Positions 44,416 to 55,197 of a stretch of 64,000 bases of DNA are shown one piece after another. Origin of the DNA: Echiichthys vipera (Eukaryota; Chordata; Actinopteri; Perciformes; Trachinidae); NCBI GenBank assembly GCA_963691815.1, contig OY829651.1, positions 31,259,004 through 31,323,003 of the forward strand, read 5' to 3'. The stretch's first letter is position 1. Each line of letters starts with the position of its first letter. A program made the position numbers and the translations under genes. Below the pieces are notes generated by a model. It was not told the DNA's origin. It did not search any database and worked only from the letters and a program-made list of their open reading frames with translations.

Positions 44416-45105
44416 TTGGGTGGCAGTGAAGATGAGGGGCCTCGACGGACCAGACACGGGCAGCAAAAGCTGGCTCTGGGGACGTGGAATGTCACCTCTC
44501 TGTCGGGGAAGGAGCCGGAGCTTGTGCGGGAGGTGGAGCGCTACCAGTTAGATCTGGTGGGGCTTACCTCCACACACAGTCTCGGTTCTGGAACCGTACT
44601 CCTGGATAGGGGTTGGACCCTATTCTTCTCTGGAGTTGCCCAGGATGTGAGGCACCGGACGGGTGTGGGGATACTCACAAACCCCCGGCTGAGCGCCGCA
44701 GTGTTGGAGTTCACCCCGGTGGACGAGAGGGTCGCCTCCTTGGAGCCCACGTGGGCAATGATGGAGACCGGTGGAGAGGTATGATTGGGAGGAACGGCCT
44801 CCCTGATATGAAAATCCGAGTGGTCGTCGTTATTAGACTTCTGTGCTATTCACGGATTGTCTATAACTAAAACCATGTTTGAACATAAGTATGCTCATAA
44901 GTATACATGGTACCAGAACACCCTAGGCCAAAGGTCGATGATCGATTTTGTGATCATATCATCTGATCTGAGGCCGAATGTTTTGGACACTCAAGTGAAG
45001 AGAGGGGAAGAGCTGTCAACTGATCACCATCTGGTGATGAGTTGGATCAGAGGATGGGGGAAGATTCTGGACAGACCAGGTAAGCCCAAACGATTTTGCG
45101 GGTGA
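44416..45105 (+). pseudogene. Rex3 endonuclease, catalytic middle deleted
   Basis: LALGTWNVTSLSGKEPELV (44470-44526) is the N-terminal block of the APE-type endonuclease and RTGVGILTNPRLSAA (about 44657) the next. At about 44742 the reading jumps from VASLE into AHVGNDGDRWRGMIGRNGLP in another frame. The segment that normally holds the GDFN block is therefore absent. STDHHLVM (about 45018-45041) is the last catalytic-type block. The loss makes the enzyme inactive irrespective of the later hAT insertion. Confidence 0.82.
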
Positions 45106-45182
45106 ACTGGGAACTTCTGGAGGAGGCCCCTGTCTGAGAGATCTTCAACTCACACCTCTGGCGGAGCTTTTCTGGCATCCCT

Positions 45183-46005
45183 GTGGAGGTTGGGGGCATT
45201 GAACCGGAGTGGGCAATGCTCAAAGCTTCCATTGCTGAAGCTGCAGCGGTGAGCTGTGGCCTCAAGGTCTTAGGTGCCTCAAGGGGCGTTAACCCTCGAA
45301 CACCGTGGTGGACATTGGTGGTCAAGGAAGCTGTTCGACTGAAGAAGGAGGCCTTCCGGGATATGTTATCCCAGAAGACTCCGGAGGCAGTTGCAAGGTA
45401 CCGACAGGCCAGAAGGGCTGCGGCCTCTGCTGTGTCAGAGGCAAAGCAGCGGAGGAGTTCGGAGAAGTCATGGAGAAGGACTTTTGGGCGGCACCAAGGT
45501 GCTTCTGGAAAACCATTCGACATCTCAGTAGGGGGAAACGGGGAACTGTCCAAGCTGTTTACAGTTAGGACGGGACGCTGGTGACCTCAGCTGATGAGGT
45601 AGTCGGGCGGTGGAAGGAGCACTTTGAGGAACTCCTTAATCCGACTAACACGCCCTCTTTTGTAGAGGCAGAGCTGGAGGCTGCTGGGGAATCATTGTCA
45701 ATATCCCTGGCGGAAGTCACTGAGGTAGTCAAACAACTCCACAGTGGCAAAGCCCCAGGGATTGATGAGATTCTTCCAGAAATGCTGAAAGCTTTGGGTT
45801 TGGAGGGGCTGTGTTGGTTGACACGTCTCTTCAACATTGCGTGGAAGTCTGGGACAATGCCAAGGGAGTGGCAGACTGGGGTGGTGGTTCCTCTGTTTAA
45901 AAAGGGGGACCAGAGGGTATGTGCCAATTACAGGGGTATCACACTACTCAGCCTCCCTGGTAAAGTCTACTCCAAGGTGCTGAAAAGGAGGGTTCGTCCT
46001 ATAGT
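45183..46005 (+). pseudogene. Rex3 linker and first half of the reverse transcriptase
   Basis: The linker block TPWWTLVVKEAVRLKKEAF (45301-45357) and YRQARRAAASAVSEAK lie in one frame (45183-45584); the RT starts in the next (45581 on): VVGRWKEHFEELLNPTNTPS, SGKAPGIDEILPEMLKALG, WQTGVVVPLFKKGDQRVCAN and YRGITLLSLPGKVYSKVLKR. The hAT breaks the frame at RPIV/EPQI. Confidence 0.88.
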
Positions 46006-46703
46006 TACGGTGACCAGACGTCCCTGGTTTCCGGGGACAGTCCCCGATTAGGCCGTCCTGTACCCAGTTAAAACTGTCCCCAAAAATGTCCCCGATTTAA
46101 ATGGGAGTGAAAGAAATTTGCGCACAGACGCAAACTCTAGTTATTACGGTAGCCAGTTAAACTAACGTCCTGACGTTACGTTGCGGTACCTGGAAACAGA
46201 CAATGCGGCAAAATTGTTTCCTTTTTCTTGCTGAAGACAGAGGAAGGCGTTAAGGTAAGTTGTGTAGTATGAACCCATTTATTTATTTTGTGAGCTTGAA
46301 CTAGACTTGTCTGTGTGCAGGTTAGGTGAGGTAAAATAAGGAGGATTATAGTACAGTGCGTCTGTTTATCTGAATTGAAGACCTGAACTGAAACCACACT
46401 GCTACCGCCAAACTGTCACTGGTGTTGTTGAAGGTGTAATGTGTGATTAGATAACCATGAGATGACAATAATATTACTTTATTTTGCTCTGTTATAGAAT
46501 AAGAGAGTGTGAGTGATGAGTAATGGAGAGAGAAGACCAGAAGAGTATTAGTAGAAGCAAACTGAGTAAAGGCAGGAGAGAGTAAAGGAGTGATTTGAAA
46601 AAGAGAGAAGAAAGAAGGGTTGAGAAAAGAAAAGCACTTTAGGAGAAGAAATTTAAGAGGTTAAGAAGTGAGACAAGGTGAGGGAAGATAAGCAGACAGG
46701 AAG

Positions 46704-47150
46704 ATGGCTCTGTCAAAGAAGTGCAAATGCCAGTTTACTGACAAAATCCAAGAGGAGTTTTCATTTATACGCCCCTGTCGCCAAAGCCAAGATGACACAA
46801 TGGTCCACTGCACCCTTTGCCAGTCTTCTTTTTCAACAGCCAGTGGGGGAAAATTTTCTGTGGTGGAGCATCAGCGTGCAAAAAAGCATAACAATGCTAT
46901 GATTGCTAATGTTGGTACACCATCCATCACTACATTTTACAAGAAGGCAGCATCTTCCCAAAAGGAGTATGAATTAGCTGTGCAAGAGGGCATCTTGGCA
47001 TACCACACTATGAGACACAATCATAGTTTCCGGTCTATGGACTGCACAGCACAGCTGACAAAAAAGCTTCACGAGCCAAAGTTTTCATGTGCTCGGACCA
47101 AAGGTCAGACTGTAGTCAATAAAGTAGTAGTAGACTGTAGGCAGCCCTGT
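46704..47150 (+). pseudogene. hAT transposase, N-terminal part
   Basis: The 160-codon frame starts MALSKKCKCQFTDKIQEEF. It has a zinc-finger-like CTLCQSSFSTASGG with HQRAKKH (residues 37-64), then ASSQKEYELAVQEGILAYHT and KLHEPKFSCARTKGQTVV, the region before the catalytic core in this hAT subgroup. It ends where the Rex1-like LINE enters. An upstream region (46200-46700) is AG-rich and may be the transposon's 5' UTR or an intron. Confidence 0.7.
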
Positions 47151-47414
47151 TGTCTTAAAAAGAATGTTCGAAGATCCAGTGACTGAACTGTGGCTGACCT
47201 TTGCCCATGGCAGCCCCACGCCCCCACCTTGGCTCATCAGACCATCTCTCTGTTATGCTAATTCCTGCATACAGGCCCCTGCTCACCAGAGGACAACCCA
47301 CTGTGAAGCAGGTGAGGGTCTGGCCTGAGGGATCTGTCAGCACTACAGGACTGTTTTGAGTGCACAGACTGGGACATCTTTAAGACAGCTGCAACTGTAG
47401 ACAACACCATCGAT

Positions 47415-49236
47415 GTGGAGGAGTATGCTGAATCTGTGTCGGCTTACATCCAGAAATGCATCGAGGATGTCTCTGCCACTAAGACTGTCACCACACGGGC
47501 TAATCAGAAACCCTGGATGACCAATGAGGTACGTGCTAAGCTGAGGGCACGGAATGTAGCGTTCAAGTCCGGGGGCGGTGAGGCGCTCAGATCAGCCAGA
47601 GCCAACCTGAACCGTGCCATCAGAACAGCTAAACGCGCCTATGGTCAGAGAATCCAGGGATTCTTCCACGACCCGACAAACACCAGGCGCATGTGGAAAG
47701 GCATCCAGACCATCACCGACTACAAAGCTGCTCCTCTACCCTGCGACGACAACACAGACTTCCTCAACGAGCTCAACTTCTACTTTGGTCGGTTTGGAGC
47801 TCGTAACCACACTCCTGCGAGGAAATCCCCACCTCACCCCGATGAACAGGCACTCAGACTTGAGACAGCTGAGGTCCGGAGGACACTGAGTAGAGTCAAC
47901 GCGCGGAAGGCAGCGGGCCCTGATAACATACCGGGTCGGGTGTTCAAAGACTGTGCTGACCAGCTGGCTCACGTCCTTACGGATCTATTCAACACCTCGC
48001 TGTCACTTGCTGTCGTCCCTGCCACCATCATACCTGTGCCCAAAAAACCCACAATCTCATCCCTCAATGATTACCGCCCTGTTGCACTGACTCCAATCAT
48101 GATGAAGTGCTTCGAGAGGCTGGTGAAGGACCACATCATCTCCAAACTCCCCTCCTCTTTTGACCCGCTCCAGTTTGCTTACCGCTCCAATCGCTCCACA
48201 GAGGACGCCATCTCCTCTACACTCCACCTGAGCCTGGATCATCTGGAGAGGAATAACACCCACGTGCGTATGCTGTTTCTGGACTTCAGCTCAGCATTTA
48301 ACACGATCATCCCCCAGCATCTGGTGAGCAAACTGGCCCCCCTTGGACTCAACCCCCCCCCCCCCCCCCCCCCTTTGTAACTGGCTGCTAGATTTCCTCA
48401 GAGACAGGCCCCAGTCTGTGCGGGTCGGCAGAAACACCTCCAGCATCATCTCCCTCAGCACAGGCTCCCCCCAGGGCTGTGTCTTGAGCCCACTGCTCTT
48501 CACCCTGATGACCCATGACTGCCGTGCCAGGTTCAGCACGAACCACATCATTAAGTATGTGGACGACACGACAGTGGTGGGCCTCATCAGGGACAACGAC
48601 GAACTGGCCTACAGAGAGGAGGTGAAACATCTGGTGGACTGGTGTGACATGAACAATTTGATCCTGAATGTCAACAAAACAAAAGAGATCGTCGTTGACT
48701 TCAGGAAAAAACAGCCCAGTCACACCCCCCTCCTCATCAACAACGCCGCAGTGGAGCGGGTCAGTAGCACCAGATTCCTGGGGGTGCAGATCACCGACAC
48801 TTTGACCTGGTCCCTTCACACCTCTGCTCTCGTGAAGAGAGCACAGCAGCGTCTGCACTTTCTGCGTCGGATGAGAAGAGCATTCCTTCCCCCTCCCATT
48901 CTCACCACCTTCTACAAAGGGACAATAGAGAGCATTTTAACCAGCTGCATCTCTGTCTGGTCTGGGGCCTGCAACGCCTCAGACTGGAAACGTGTAGAAA
49001 GAGGGGTGAGAACAGCGGAGGGTATCATCTGTACTGCTCTTCCTGCTATCCACGAGACTGCACGCAGACGCTGCCTGACCAGGGCAGAGTCCATCATCAA
49101 GGACCCCTCTCACCCCCATCATGATCTGTTCTCCCTGCTGCCCTCTGGTAAGAGGTTCAGCAGCTTCAAGAGCAGAACATCCAGACTCCACAACAGCTTC
49201 ATCCCCCACGCAATAAGACTTTTAAACTCCAAATAA
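47415..49236 (+). pseudogene. Rex1-like reverse transcriptase, almost intact but split by a poly(C) run
   Basis: The frame 47415-48380 (321 codons) has NQKPWMTNEVRAKLRAR, RKAAGPDNIPGRVFKDC, LNDYRPVALTPIMMKCFERL, YRSNRSTEDAISSTLHL and FLDFSSAFNTIIPQHL. A run of 21 C (48353-48373) shifts the reading into 48343-49236 (297 codons): LCNWLLDFLRDRPQSVRVG, STGSPQGCVLSPLLFTL, KYVDDTTVVGLI (YVDD in place of YADD), LNVNKTKEIVVDFRKK and the C-terminal LPSGKRFSSFKSRTSRLHNS. Apart from the C run it looks undamaged, so this is a relatively young copy. Confidence 0.88.
48353..48373. repeat. Homopolymer of 21 C inside the LINE ORF
   Basis: It lies at proline codons between GLN and LCNW. A length change here causes the frame break. 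Confidence 0.95.
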
Positions 49237-49664
49237 CCCCCCCACACACACACACACACACACACTCACTTGTCACTTTACTGGACACTGCGTCACTTTA
49301 CTTGGACACTATGCACTACCTCATTCCATTCTGTTACTCTCTGTTTATATTCACTGTTCACTACACCGTTCACTGTTTATTTATTATTTATACTTAATAT
49401 TCTGCTGCTAATACTCACTTCAAACAGCTGTCAACTCTGTCAACTTAGATGCTATATTATATTTTATTTTATATTTTATTTTATATTTTATTTGTTGTAG
49501 ATATGTCTATATCTTGCCTCCTTTTATATTTTATATTTACCTTTTATATTGTATATTTTTTGGTGGTTTCTGGAGCCTTGCAACGGAATTTCGTTTGTAT
49601 ACATGAAAATGTGTGTGAATGACAATAAAGTTTGTCTAAGTCAAGTCTAAGTCATGGAAACCTG

Positions 49665-49990
49665 ACTATATTCAGTGAGGCTTGAAGGCCAGGACCGTTG
49701 TGCTGTGGAGTCAGCTGCAATCCTGAAAGAGAGGTAAAACTGACAGCAAGACGTGATGACGGCTTAATTCCAGTGCTGGCCAGAGGACTTTTGAGGGAAC
49801 TTGTAGAAAATGCAGAAATCACTCAAGAAAAATTTCTCAAAATTTCAAATTATTTTTTTACAACGGCTGTGAGCTACTTGCAAGCTTGGGAAAAGCATGC
49901 AGACGACTTGAAAAGAAAAATGTGCAGTGTTGGCTGCTAAATATCTCCCTTCCTGCCACAAAAAAGAGACAACCAGTGGGACATAGATAA
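49665..49990 (+). pseudogene. hAT transposase, central fragment
   Basis: Resumes after the LINE: ARRDDGLIPVLARGLLRELV, ENAEITQEKFLKISNYFFTT and SYLQAWEKHADDLKRKM, a helical insertion-domain-like region of hAT transposases. It stops at 49938-49940 and is followed by the RTE insertion at 50116. The dimerisation domain was not found in 53263-54015. Confidence 0.6.
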
Positions 49991-50115
49991 AGAGTCAGAT
50001 AGACATTCATAAGTATACTTGTACTCACAATATTCTACTGCCACCATCTCCTTTTATTTATTTATTTATTCATTTTCATTTTAGTTCTATATATCTATAG
50101 TATCCCTATTTGCCT

Positions 50116-50260
50116 CTCCGGGAACCATCACCTTATCGTGGTGGAGAGGTTTGTGTGTCCCTGTGAACCTGAGGGCTGTGTTGTCTGGAGCCTGGTGCTC
50201 CTGGTAGATTCTCCCATGGCAGAGTAGTCTCAGGGGAGGGGCGGGACTAAGAATGGTTGT
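50116..50260 (+). promoter_or_regulatory. Rex3-type leader on the second RTE element
   Basis: About 94% identical to 44051-44193 over some 145 bases, including the CCATCAC/GTGGTGG stem with loop CTTATC (50125-50144) and the GGAGC/GCTCC hairpin. Similarity stops at about 50257 (ACTAAGAATGGTT). Confidence 0.75.
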
Positions 50261-50558
50261 GGGCAGATGGGGCTCATAGCCTTGGATGGCAACCCGTCTA
50301 AGAGAAGGACACTCTGATCTAAAACTGGGACTGTGAGAAGTTGCGCCCCACAGTTCGCTATCAGCATAGTAAAGCCAACCATGGAGTACAGCGCCATCCC
50401 AAATCCTATACTTCCAGTGGCGGGAGTCCACAGGAACATCGCGGGCGGACGGTGGTGCTGGTCCTCCTTCTGGAGGACACCAAGACGACAGAACCTCAAA
50501 CCGTGGGCTTGTCCCAGGGCGGGTCCTGTCTTATCACAGCACCCCGTCCGATGCACTC

Positions 50559-51116
50559 ATGCGGTGTCGGAGACCATTTGTTAAGGGAACCTTCAACGCA
50601 TGCACAGCGAGAGAAGAAGCGAGGTTGATAGAGCTAGCCCACTGTGCTGAGGAATGGGGATTGGAGATCCTGGGGATCCAGGAACACAGGAGAGTGCACT
50701 CTGATGACCGGATCGTGTACCCCAGAGTGGAGAGATACACGTTCATCTCTGCATCAGCGTGGCGGAACGAGGCCCAGGTCGCAACAGGCGGCGTTGGGTT
50801 AATGCTGGGTTCCCGGGCACGTAAGGCTCTTCGTCGGGTTCACCACCACACCGACAGGATCCTGATCGCAGAGTTCTCGGGCAATCCAGTAACAACAGTG
50901 ATAGTCGTGTACTCGCCCACCAATGTGGCACCACCTGAGGACGTGGAGGAGTTCTTCGAGGACCTGGTAGCAGCGGTCCGAGACGACCACAACTTCCTGG
51001 CAATCCTTGGGGATTTCAACGCAAGGCATGGACCAGAGGACACACCCTTCCCTTACCACGACTCTACCAACCGCAGTGGCGCCTACCGTGAGGAAGCAAT
51101 TCCAGGAGCTGGATAA
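50559..51116 (+). pseudogene. RTE endonuclease (second element), internally deleted
   Basis: GTFNACTAREEARLIELAHC (the GTFN block), LEILGIQEHRRVHSD, GGVGLMLGSRARKALRRV, VVYSPTNVAPPEDVEEFF and LAILGDFNARHGPEDTPF; the catalytic GDFN is intact (about 51009-51020). The frame then meets RTE linker sequence in another frame at about 51080, and the C-terminal endonuclease part with the SDH block is missing. Proteins of this type are often annotated as craniofacial development protein 2-like in vertebrates. Confidence 0.82.
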
Positions 51117-52371
51117 GGAAGCGGAGACCAGCAGCGAATACAAGCGTTTCGTTGCTGCGAACGAGGAGGGGACCAAACTGTGTGTACCCATGATGGAGAG
51201 AGTCAAAACCTCCCAGCGCTCCAAACACCCAGAGGTGGTAGCGGCATGGGGGACGGTGGTGGAAGCCCGTCTTAACTTCGAGAAGGAGCCAACCGTGGAG
51301 AGTCGTAGGGAGCTGAACGAGGCCAAACAGCTTCTCTTCAACACCTATGACACCATCAAAGGGGAGGAGCTGATGGAGAAAGTGCAGAGAGTGCGGGCAG
51401 AACAAGGGGAACAGCAATACGGGGAGGCCTGGAGGGTCATCAACGAAATGACTGGGAGGAAGAAGACCAAGGAGGGACAGGTCAAGGGAGACAGCCCTGA
51501 AGAGAGGGTGACAACCTGGTTCAGCCACTTCCAAGGGCTGCTGGGAGAGACGGCGGAAACAGTTGAAGAAGATGTGCCACCATACCTCCAGAACCACTCA
51601 ATCAATGATGGTCCCTTCACGCCTTGGGAGCTCGCCAGGGCGAAAACCACTGTGAAAGTGGGCAAAAGTGCCGGTCCAGATGGCATTCCCCCAGAGGTCC
51701 TGAAGAACTGTGATCTCAACGACATCATCCTGGGTTTCTGCAACCTTGCTCCGCTGCACAATCGGCTGCCTGATATGTGGTCTTTGTCAAACATCGTCCC
51801 AGTGCCCAAATCCGTAGACCTCTCAAAGCCGGACAACTATCGAGGCATCAGTCTGACATGCATTGCTGCGAAAATCTATAACCGCATGATCCTAAACAGG
51901 GTCCGGCAAGCAGTTGACCCATACCTGTGGGTGAATCAGAATGGCTTTCGGGAGGGGAGAACTACTAGAGCCCAGATCTTTGCACTTAGGAGATTGATTG
52001 AGGAGGTGAAGAAGAACAACCTGTCTGCAGTCCTATGCTTTATAGACTTCAAAAAGGCATTTGACTCGATCCACCGAGGTATGATGGTGAAGATCCTCAA
52101 GTCATACGGTATTCCTCCCAACCTACTCCGAGCAATAGAGACCATGTACGCAGGAACAAGGGCCAAGGTGGTGACCCCAGATGGAAGCAGTGAGGAATTT
52201 GACATCCTTGCTGGGGTTATTCAAGGGGATACACTTGCCCCCTTTCTCTTCATCATAGTTCTTGATTATGCGCTCAGGAAGGCAATCAGTGGGCGAGAGC
52301 AGGAACTTGGCTTCACACTAACACCAAGGAGGTCAAGTCGAAAACCCCGCAGTGGTCCTCAAAAACCTTGA
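51079..52371 (+). pseudogene. RTE reverse transcriptase (second element), long open frame
   Basis: One frame of 454 codons (51007-52371; sequence before about 51079 is endonuclease in another frame). Blocks: KVGKSAGPDGIPPEVLKNCD, SNIVPVPKSVDLSKPDNYRG, ISLTCIAAKIYNRMILNRVR, QNGFREGRTTRAQIFALRRL, LCFIDFKKAFDSIHRGMMVK (catalytic block A) and AGVIQGDTLAPFLFIIVLDY. After 52320 the frame slips, and LDYADDISLLSNN (YADD, about 52365-52403) is read in another frame. About 430 residues without a stop indicates relatively recent insertion. Confidence 0.85.
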
Positions 52372-52894
52372 CTATGCGGATGACATTAGTTTGCTCTCCA
52401 ACAACGTGGAACAGACACAAGAACTACTAACTAACTGACAGGGTAGAGCTAGAGTGTGCCAAGGTTGGCCTCAGGTTGAATGCCAAGAAAACTGAGGTCA
52501 TCACCTATAACATTCCACCAGAACATCAACCTCTGTCTACAGCAGGAGGCACTGTGCTGAAAGAAGTACATGACTTCAAGTACCTGGGCTCATGGGTCAA
52601 CTCAACTGAGCAAGATCTAAAAGCGAGGAAGGCACTTACCAAGGGTGAGTGAAAAGATTGCTGTAAGGAGAATGAGACTTGCAGGGCAGTCAAAGACACC
52701 CAGAACTGTCAGCCAGCAAGCTGGTGCTGTGGGAACCGACACGCGGGCGCCAGTCAAGAGGACGTCCCACACTAACATACGTGGACATACTCAAGAGGGA
52801 TGCAGGAGCCCAGAGTACCAGCGAACTGGAAAGATGTATGGAGAATCGGGATGACTGGAGACAACGATGGACGGCTCGTCTGAGGACGACCTAG
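52365..52894 (+). pseudogene. RTE RT C-terminus (second element), deleted in part
   Basis: LDYADDISLLSNN, then GLRLNAKKTEVITYNIPPEH and FKYLGSWVNSTEQDLKARKA (to about 52637). It jumps directly to VRRMRLAGQSKTPRTVSQQA/LSASKLVLWEPTRGRQSRGR and DWRQRWTARLRTT, stop at 52892. The stretch between KALT and RRMRLAG, where the family has a thumb-like region, is missing. Confidence 0.8.
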
Positions 52895-53262
52895 AGAGAG
52901 ATCGCTATTTGTATTATACCAACTATTAACATCTCATCATTTTATTTCAACATCTCTTTATTTTATTCTATCTTCAGTAGGTTTGCTTCTGTTATCTGTT
53001 TTGTTTTGTCAGTAAACTGACACTTGCATTGTTTTTTTGTGCTAATGCTAACTTGATTGCTTATGCTACTTATACATTTATATTAACTTGTATAAATGTT
53101 ATATCTATGTTATGTATGTATGTTATGTATGTATGTATTGTTTTATCTGTTCTGTCTATTTAGTTATTTTGTTCTGTCGAATAGTATTATTGTTATTATT
53201 GTTCTGATTGTGCTTGGGCAACAAAATATCATGCCAATAAAGCCTATTTAATTTAATTGAAC

Positions 53263-54015
53263 TTATAATTACTGGAACTGTTAATGTAATATTCAGTCTG
53301 TCCCCTTAAGAAGTGACATTTGTGAGTGCACTTAAAAAATGAAGGCTGATGCTGTTGCATGGGTTAAAAAATTGGCACTTTGGAAATTTGGTTTGACACA
53401 TAGTGGTATGTTGTCTGAATGGTTTAAGAACCTCTGATATAGCATTTTAAACAGGCAATTACATTGAGCAGATAAGGAAAGAAAGGAGACTAAATTATAA
53501 AAGTATGTTATCAAATCTGATGTTATTTCTTTGTTAAGAAATAAACGTCTCACAATTGCATCTGTTCTTGCAAGCTGTTATTCCATCCAGGTCACAGAGG
53601 CTGAGGCTACGGGAGAGGACTGTGGTTGACCTGATTGGACCTGCATGGATCCAGAAATTTAGGACCAAAAACTAAAGAACTTTTCAATAAAAATTTTGAA
53701 TGAGCTAAGAATCTGTTTTGTTGTTGTTTTTTACAGCTTTGTCAAATGCTGCAGACATATGTTAGAATAAACAACTCATGCAGCCTTAACAGAGGTGGCT
53801 ATTTAATTATACTACTACCAAACTACTTCTACTGGGACTACTGAAACTTCTTATTTGCTGCTCATTTGCTTTGATACACATTAAAAATACACACTGAAAT
53901 TAAAATACATTAACATGTAATTGCCCCTGTTATTTATTTCATAATGATAACATTTTAATTTGACCACCGCGCTGAAAATGTCCCCGATTTTCTTTTCAGA
54001 AATCTGGTCACCTTA
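53263..54015 (+). other. Right part of the hAT element, non-coding
   Basis: From the end of the RTE tail to the hAT terminal repeat. No transposase C-terminus could be read. Ends with GAAAATGTCCCCGATTTTC before the inverted repeat. Confidence 0.6.
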
Positions 54016-54023
54016 CCTATAGT

Positions 54024-55197
54024 GGAACCTCAGATTGAAGAGGAACAATGCAGATTCCGTTCTGGACGTGAAACAACGGACCAGCTCTTCACTCTCGCAA
54101 GGATCCTGGAGGGGGCCTGGGAGTATGCCCATCCAGTCTACATGTGTTTTGTGGATCTGGAGAAGGCATATGACCGGGTCCCTCAGGAGATACTGTGGGA
54201 GTTGCTGCAGGAGTATGGTGTGAGGGGGTCACTTCTGTGGGCCATCCAATCTCTGTACACCCAAAGCAAGAGCTGTGTCCGGATCCTCGGCAGTGAGTCG
54301 GATTCGTTCCCGGTGGGGGTTGGCCTCCGCCAGGGTTGCGCGTTGTCACCAATCCTGTTTGTGATTTTCATGGACAGGATATCGAGGCGTAGTCGTGGTG
54401 GGGAGGGGTTGCAGTTCGGTGGGCTGAGGATCTCGTCTCTGCTTTTTGTAGATGATGTGGTCCTGATGGCATCGTCGGTCAGTGACCTCCAGCACTCACT
54501 GGATCGGTTTGCAGCTGAGTGTGAAACGGCTGGGATGAGGATCAGCACCTCTAAATCTGAGGCCATGGCTCTCAGCAGGAAACCGGTGGATTGCTTACTC
54601 CAGGTAGGGAATGAGTCCTTACCCCAAGTGAAGGAGTTCAAGTACCTCGGGATCATGTTCACGAGTGAGGGGACGATGGAGCGTGAGTTTGAGAGAATCA
54701 GAGCAGCGGGGGCGGTGTTGCAGTTGCTCTACCGCACCGTTGTGACGATCTACCGGTCAATCTTCGTTCCTACCCTCACCTATGGTCATGAAAGCTGGGT
54801 CATGACCGAAAGAACGAGGTCGCAGGTACAAGCGGCCGAAATGGGTTTTCTCAGGAGGGTGGCTGGAGTCTCCCTTAGAGATAAGGTGAGAAGTTCAGCC
54901 ATCCGTGAGGAACTCGGAGTAGAGCCGCTGCTCCTTTGTGTTGAAAGGAGCCAGTTGAGGTGGTTTGGGCATCTAGTAAGGATGCACCCTGGGCGCCTCC
55001 CCAGGGAGGTGTTCCAGGCACGTCCAGCTGGGAGGAGGCCTTGGGGAAGACCCAGGACTAGGTGGAGAGATTATATCTCCACACTGGCCTGGGAACGCCT
55101 CGGGATCCCCCAGTTAGAGCTGGTTAATGTGGCCCGGGAAAGGAAAGTTTGGGGTCCCCTGCTAAAGCTGCTGCCCCCGCGACCCAACCTCGGATAA
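54024..55197 (+). pseudogene. Rex3 reverse transcriptase second half and C-terminus
   Basis: A 391-codon frame uninterrupted to its natural stop. Order: EPQIEEEQCRFRSGRETTDQ, MCFVDLEKAYDRVPQEILWE (catalytic block A, 54141-54200), VGLRQGCALSPILFVIFMDR, SSLLFVDDVVLMASSVSDLQ (FVDD where FADD is usual), FKYLGIMFTSEGTMEREFER, then LTYGHESWVMTERTRSQVQA, LRRVAGVSLRDKVRSSAIRE and ERSQLRWFGHLVRMHPGRLP. A segment between AAGAVLQLLYRTVV and TIYRSIF is shorter than in relatives. It cannot be expressed with the first half because of the hAT between them. Confidence 0.92.

Larger units (their letters stand above)
47190..49645 (+). mobile_element. Rex1-like LINE (copy G), 5'-truncated, inserted in hAT
   Basis: Starts in the end of the endonuclease (GSSDHLSVMLIPAYRPLL, about 47228) and includes nearly all of the ORF2 RT and a 3' end with AATTTCGTTTGTATACATG and AATGACAATAAAGTTTGTC. 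It belongs to a different subfamily from copies A, B and F, with a more GC-rich coding region. Target duplication not resolved. Confidence 0.8.
50116..53262 (+). mobile_element. Second RTE-clade LINE, nearly complete, with a Rex3-type leader
   Basis: It starts with CTCCGGGAACCATCACC, the same first bases as the Rex3 element at 44051, then diverges after about 145 bp into unrelated sequence and a different endonuclease-RT protein. The 3' UTR ends GGGCAACAAAATATCATGCC, AATAAAGCC and ATTTAATTTAATTGAA. It is inserted into the hAT. Clade by RT and endonuclease motifs: RTE (BovB/RTEX-like) by inference. Confidence 0.75.
46006..54015 (+). mobile_element. hAT transposon (copy 2), 8.0 kb with two LINEs inside
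   Basis: Ends TACGGTGACCAGA and TCTGGTCACCTTA are inverted repeats with one mismatch in 13. CCTATAGT at 45998-46005 and 54016-54023 is a perfect 8-bp duplication, diagnostic of hAT. Subterminal GTCCCTGG...GGGGACAGTCCCCGAT words recur inverted near 53980. Without the LINEs it is about 2.4 kb. Transposase remnants are at 46704-47150 and 49698-49990. Confidence 0.88.

Noticed and set aside
45047..45553. 168-codon antisense ORF and similar long antisense ORFs at 48388-48858, 50799-51344, 51064-51597, 51345-51836 and 54183-54662
   Set aside because: Shadows of the GC-rich LINE coding strands; the sense frames carry the RT and endonuclease motifs.
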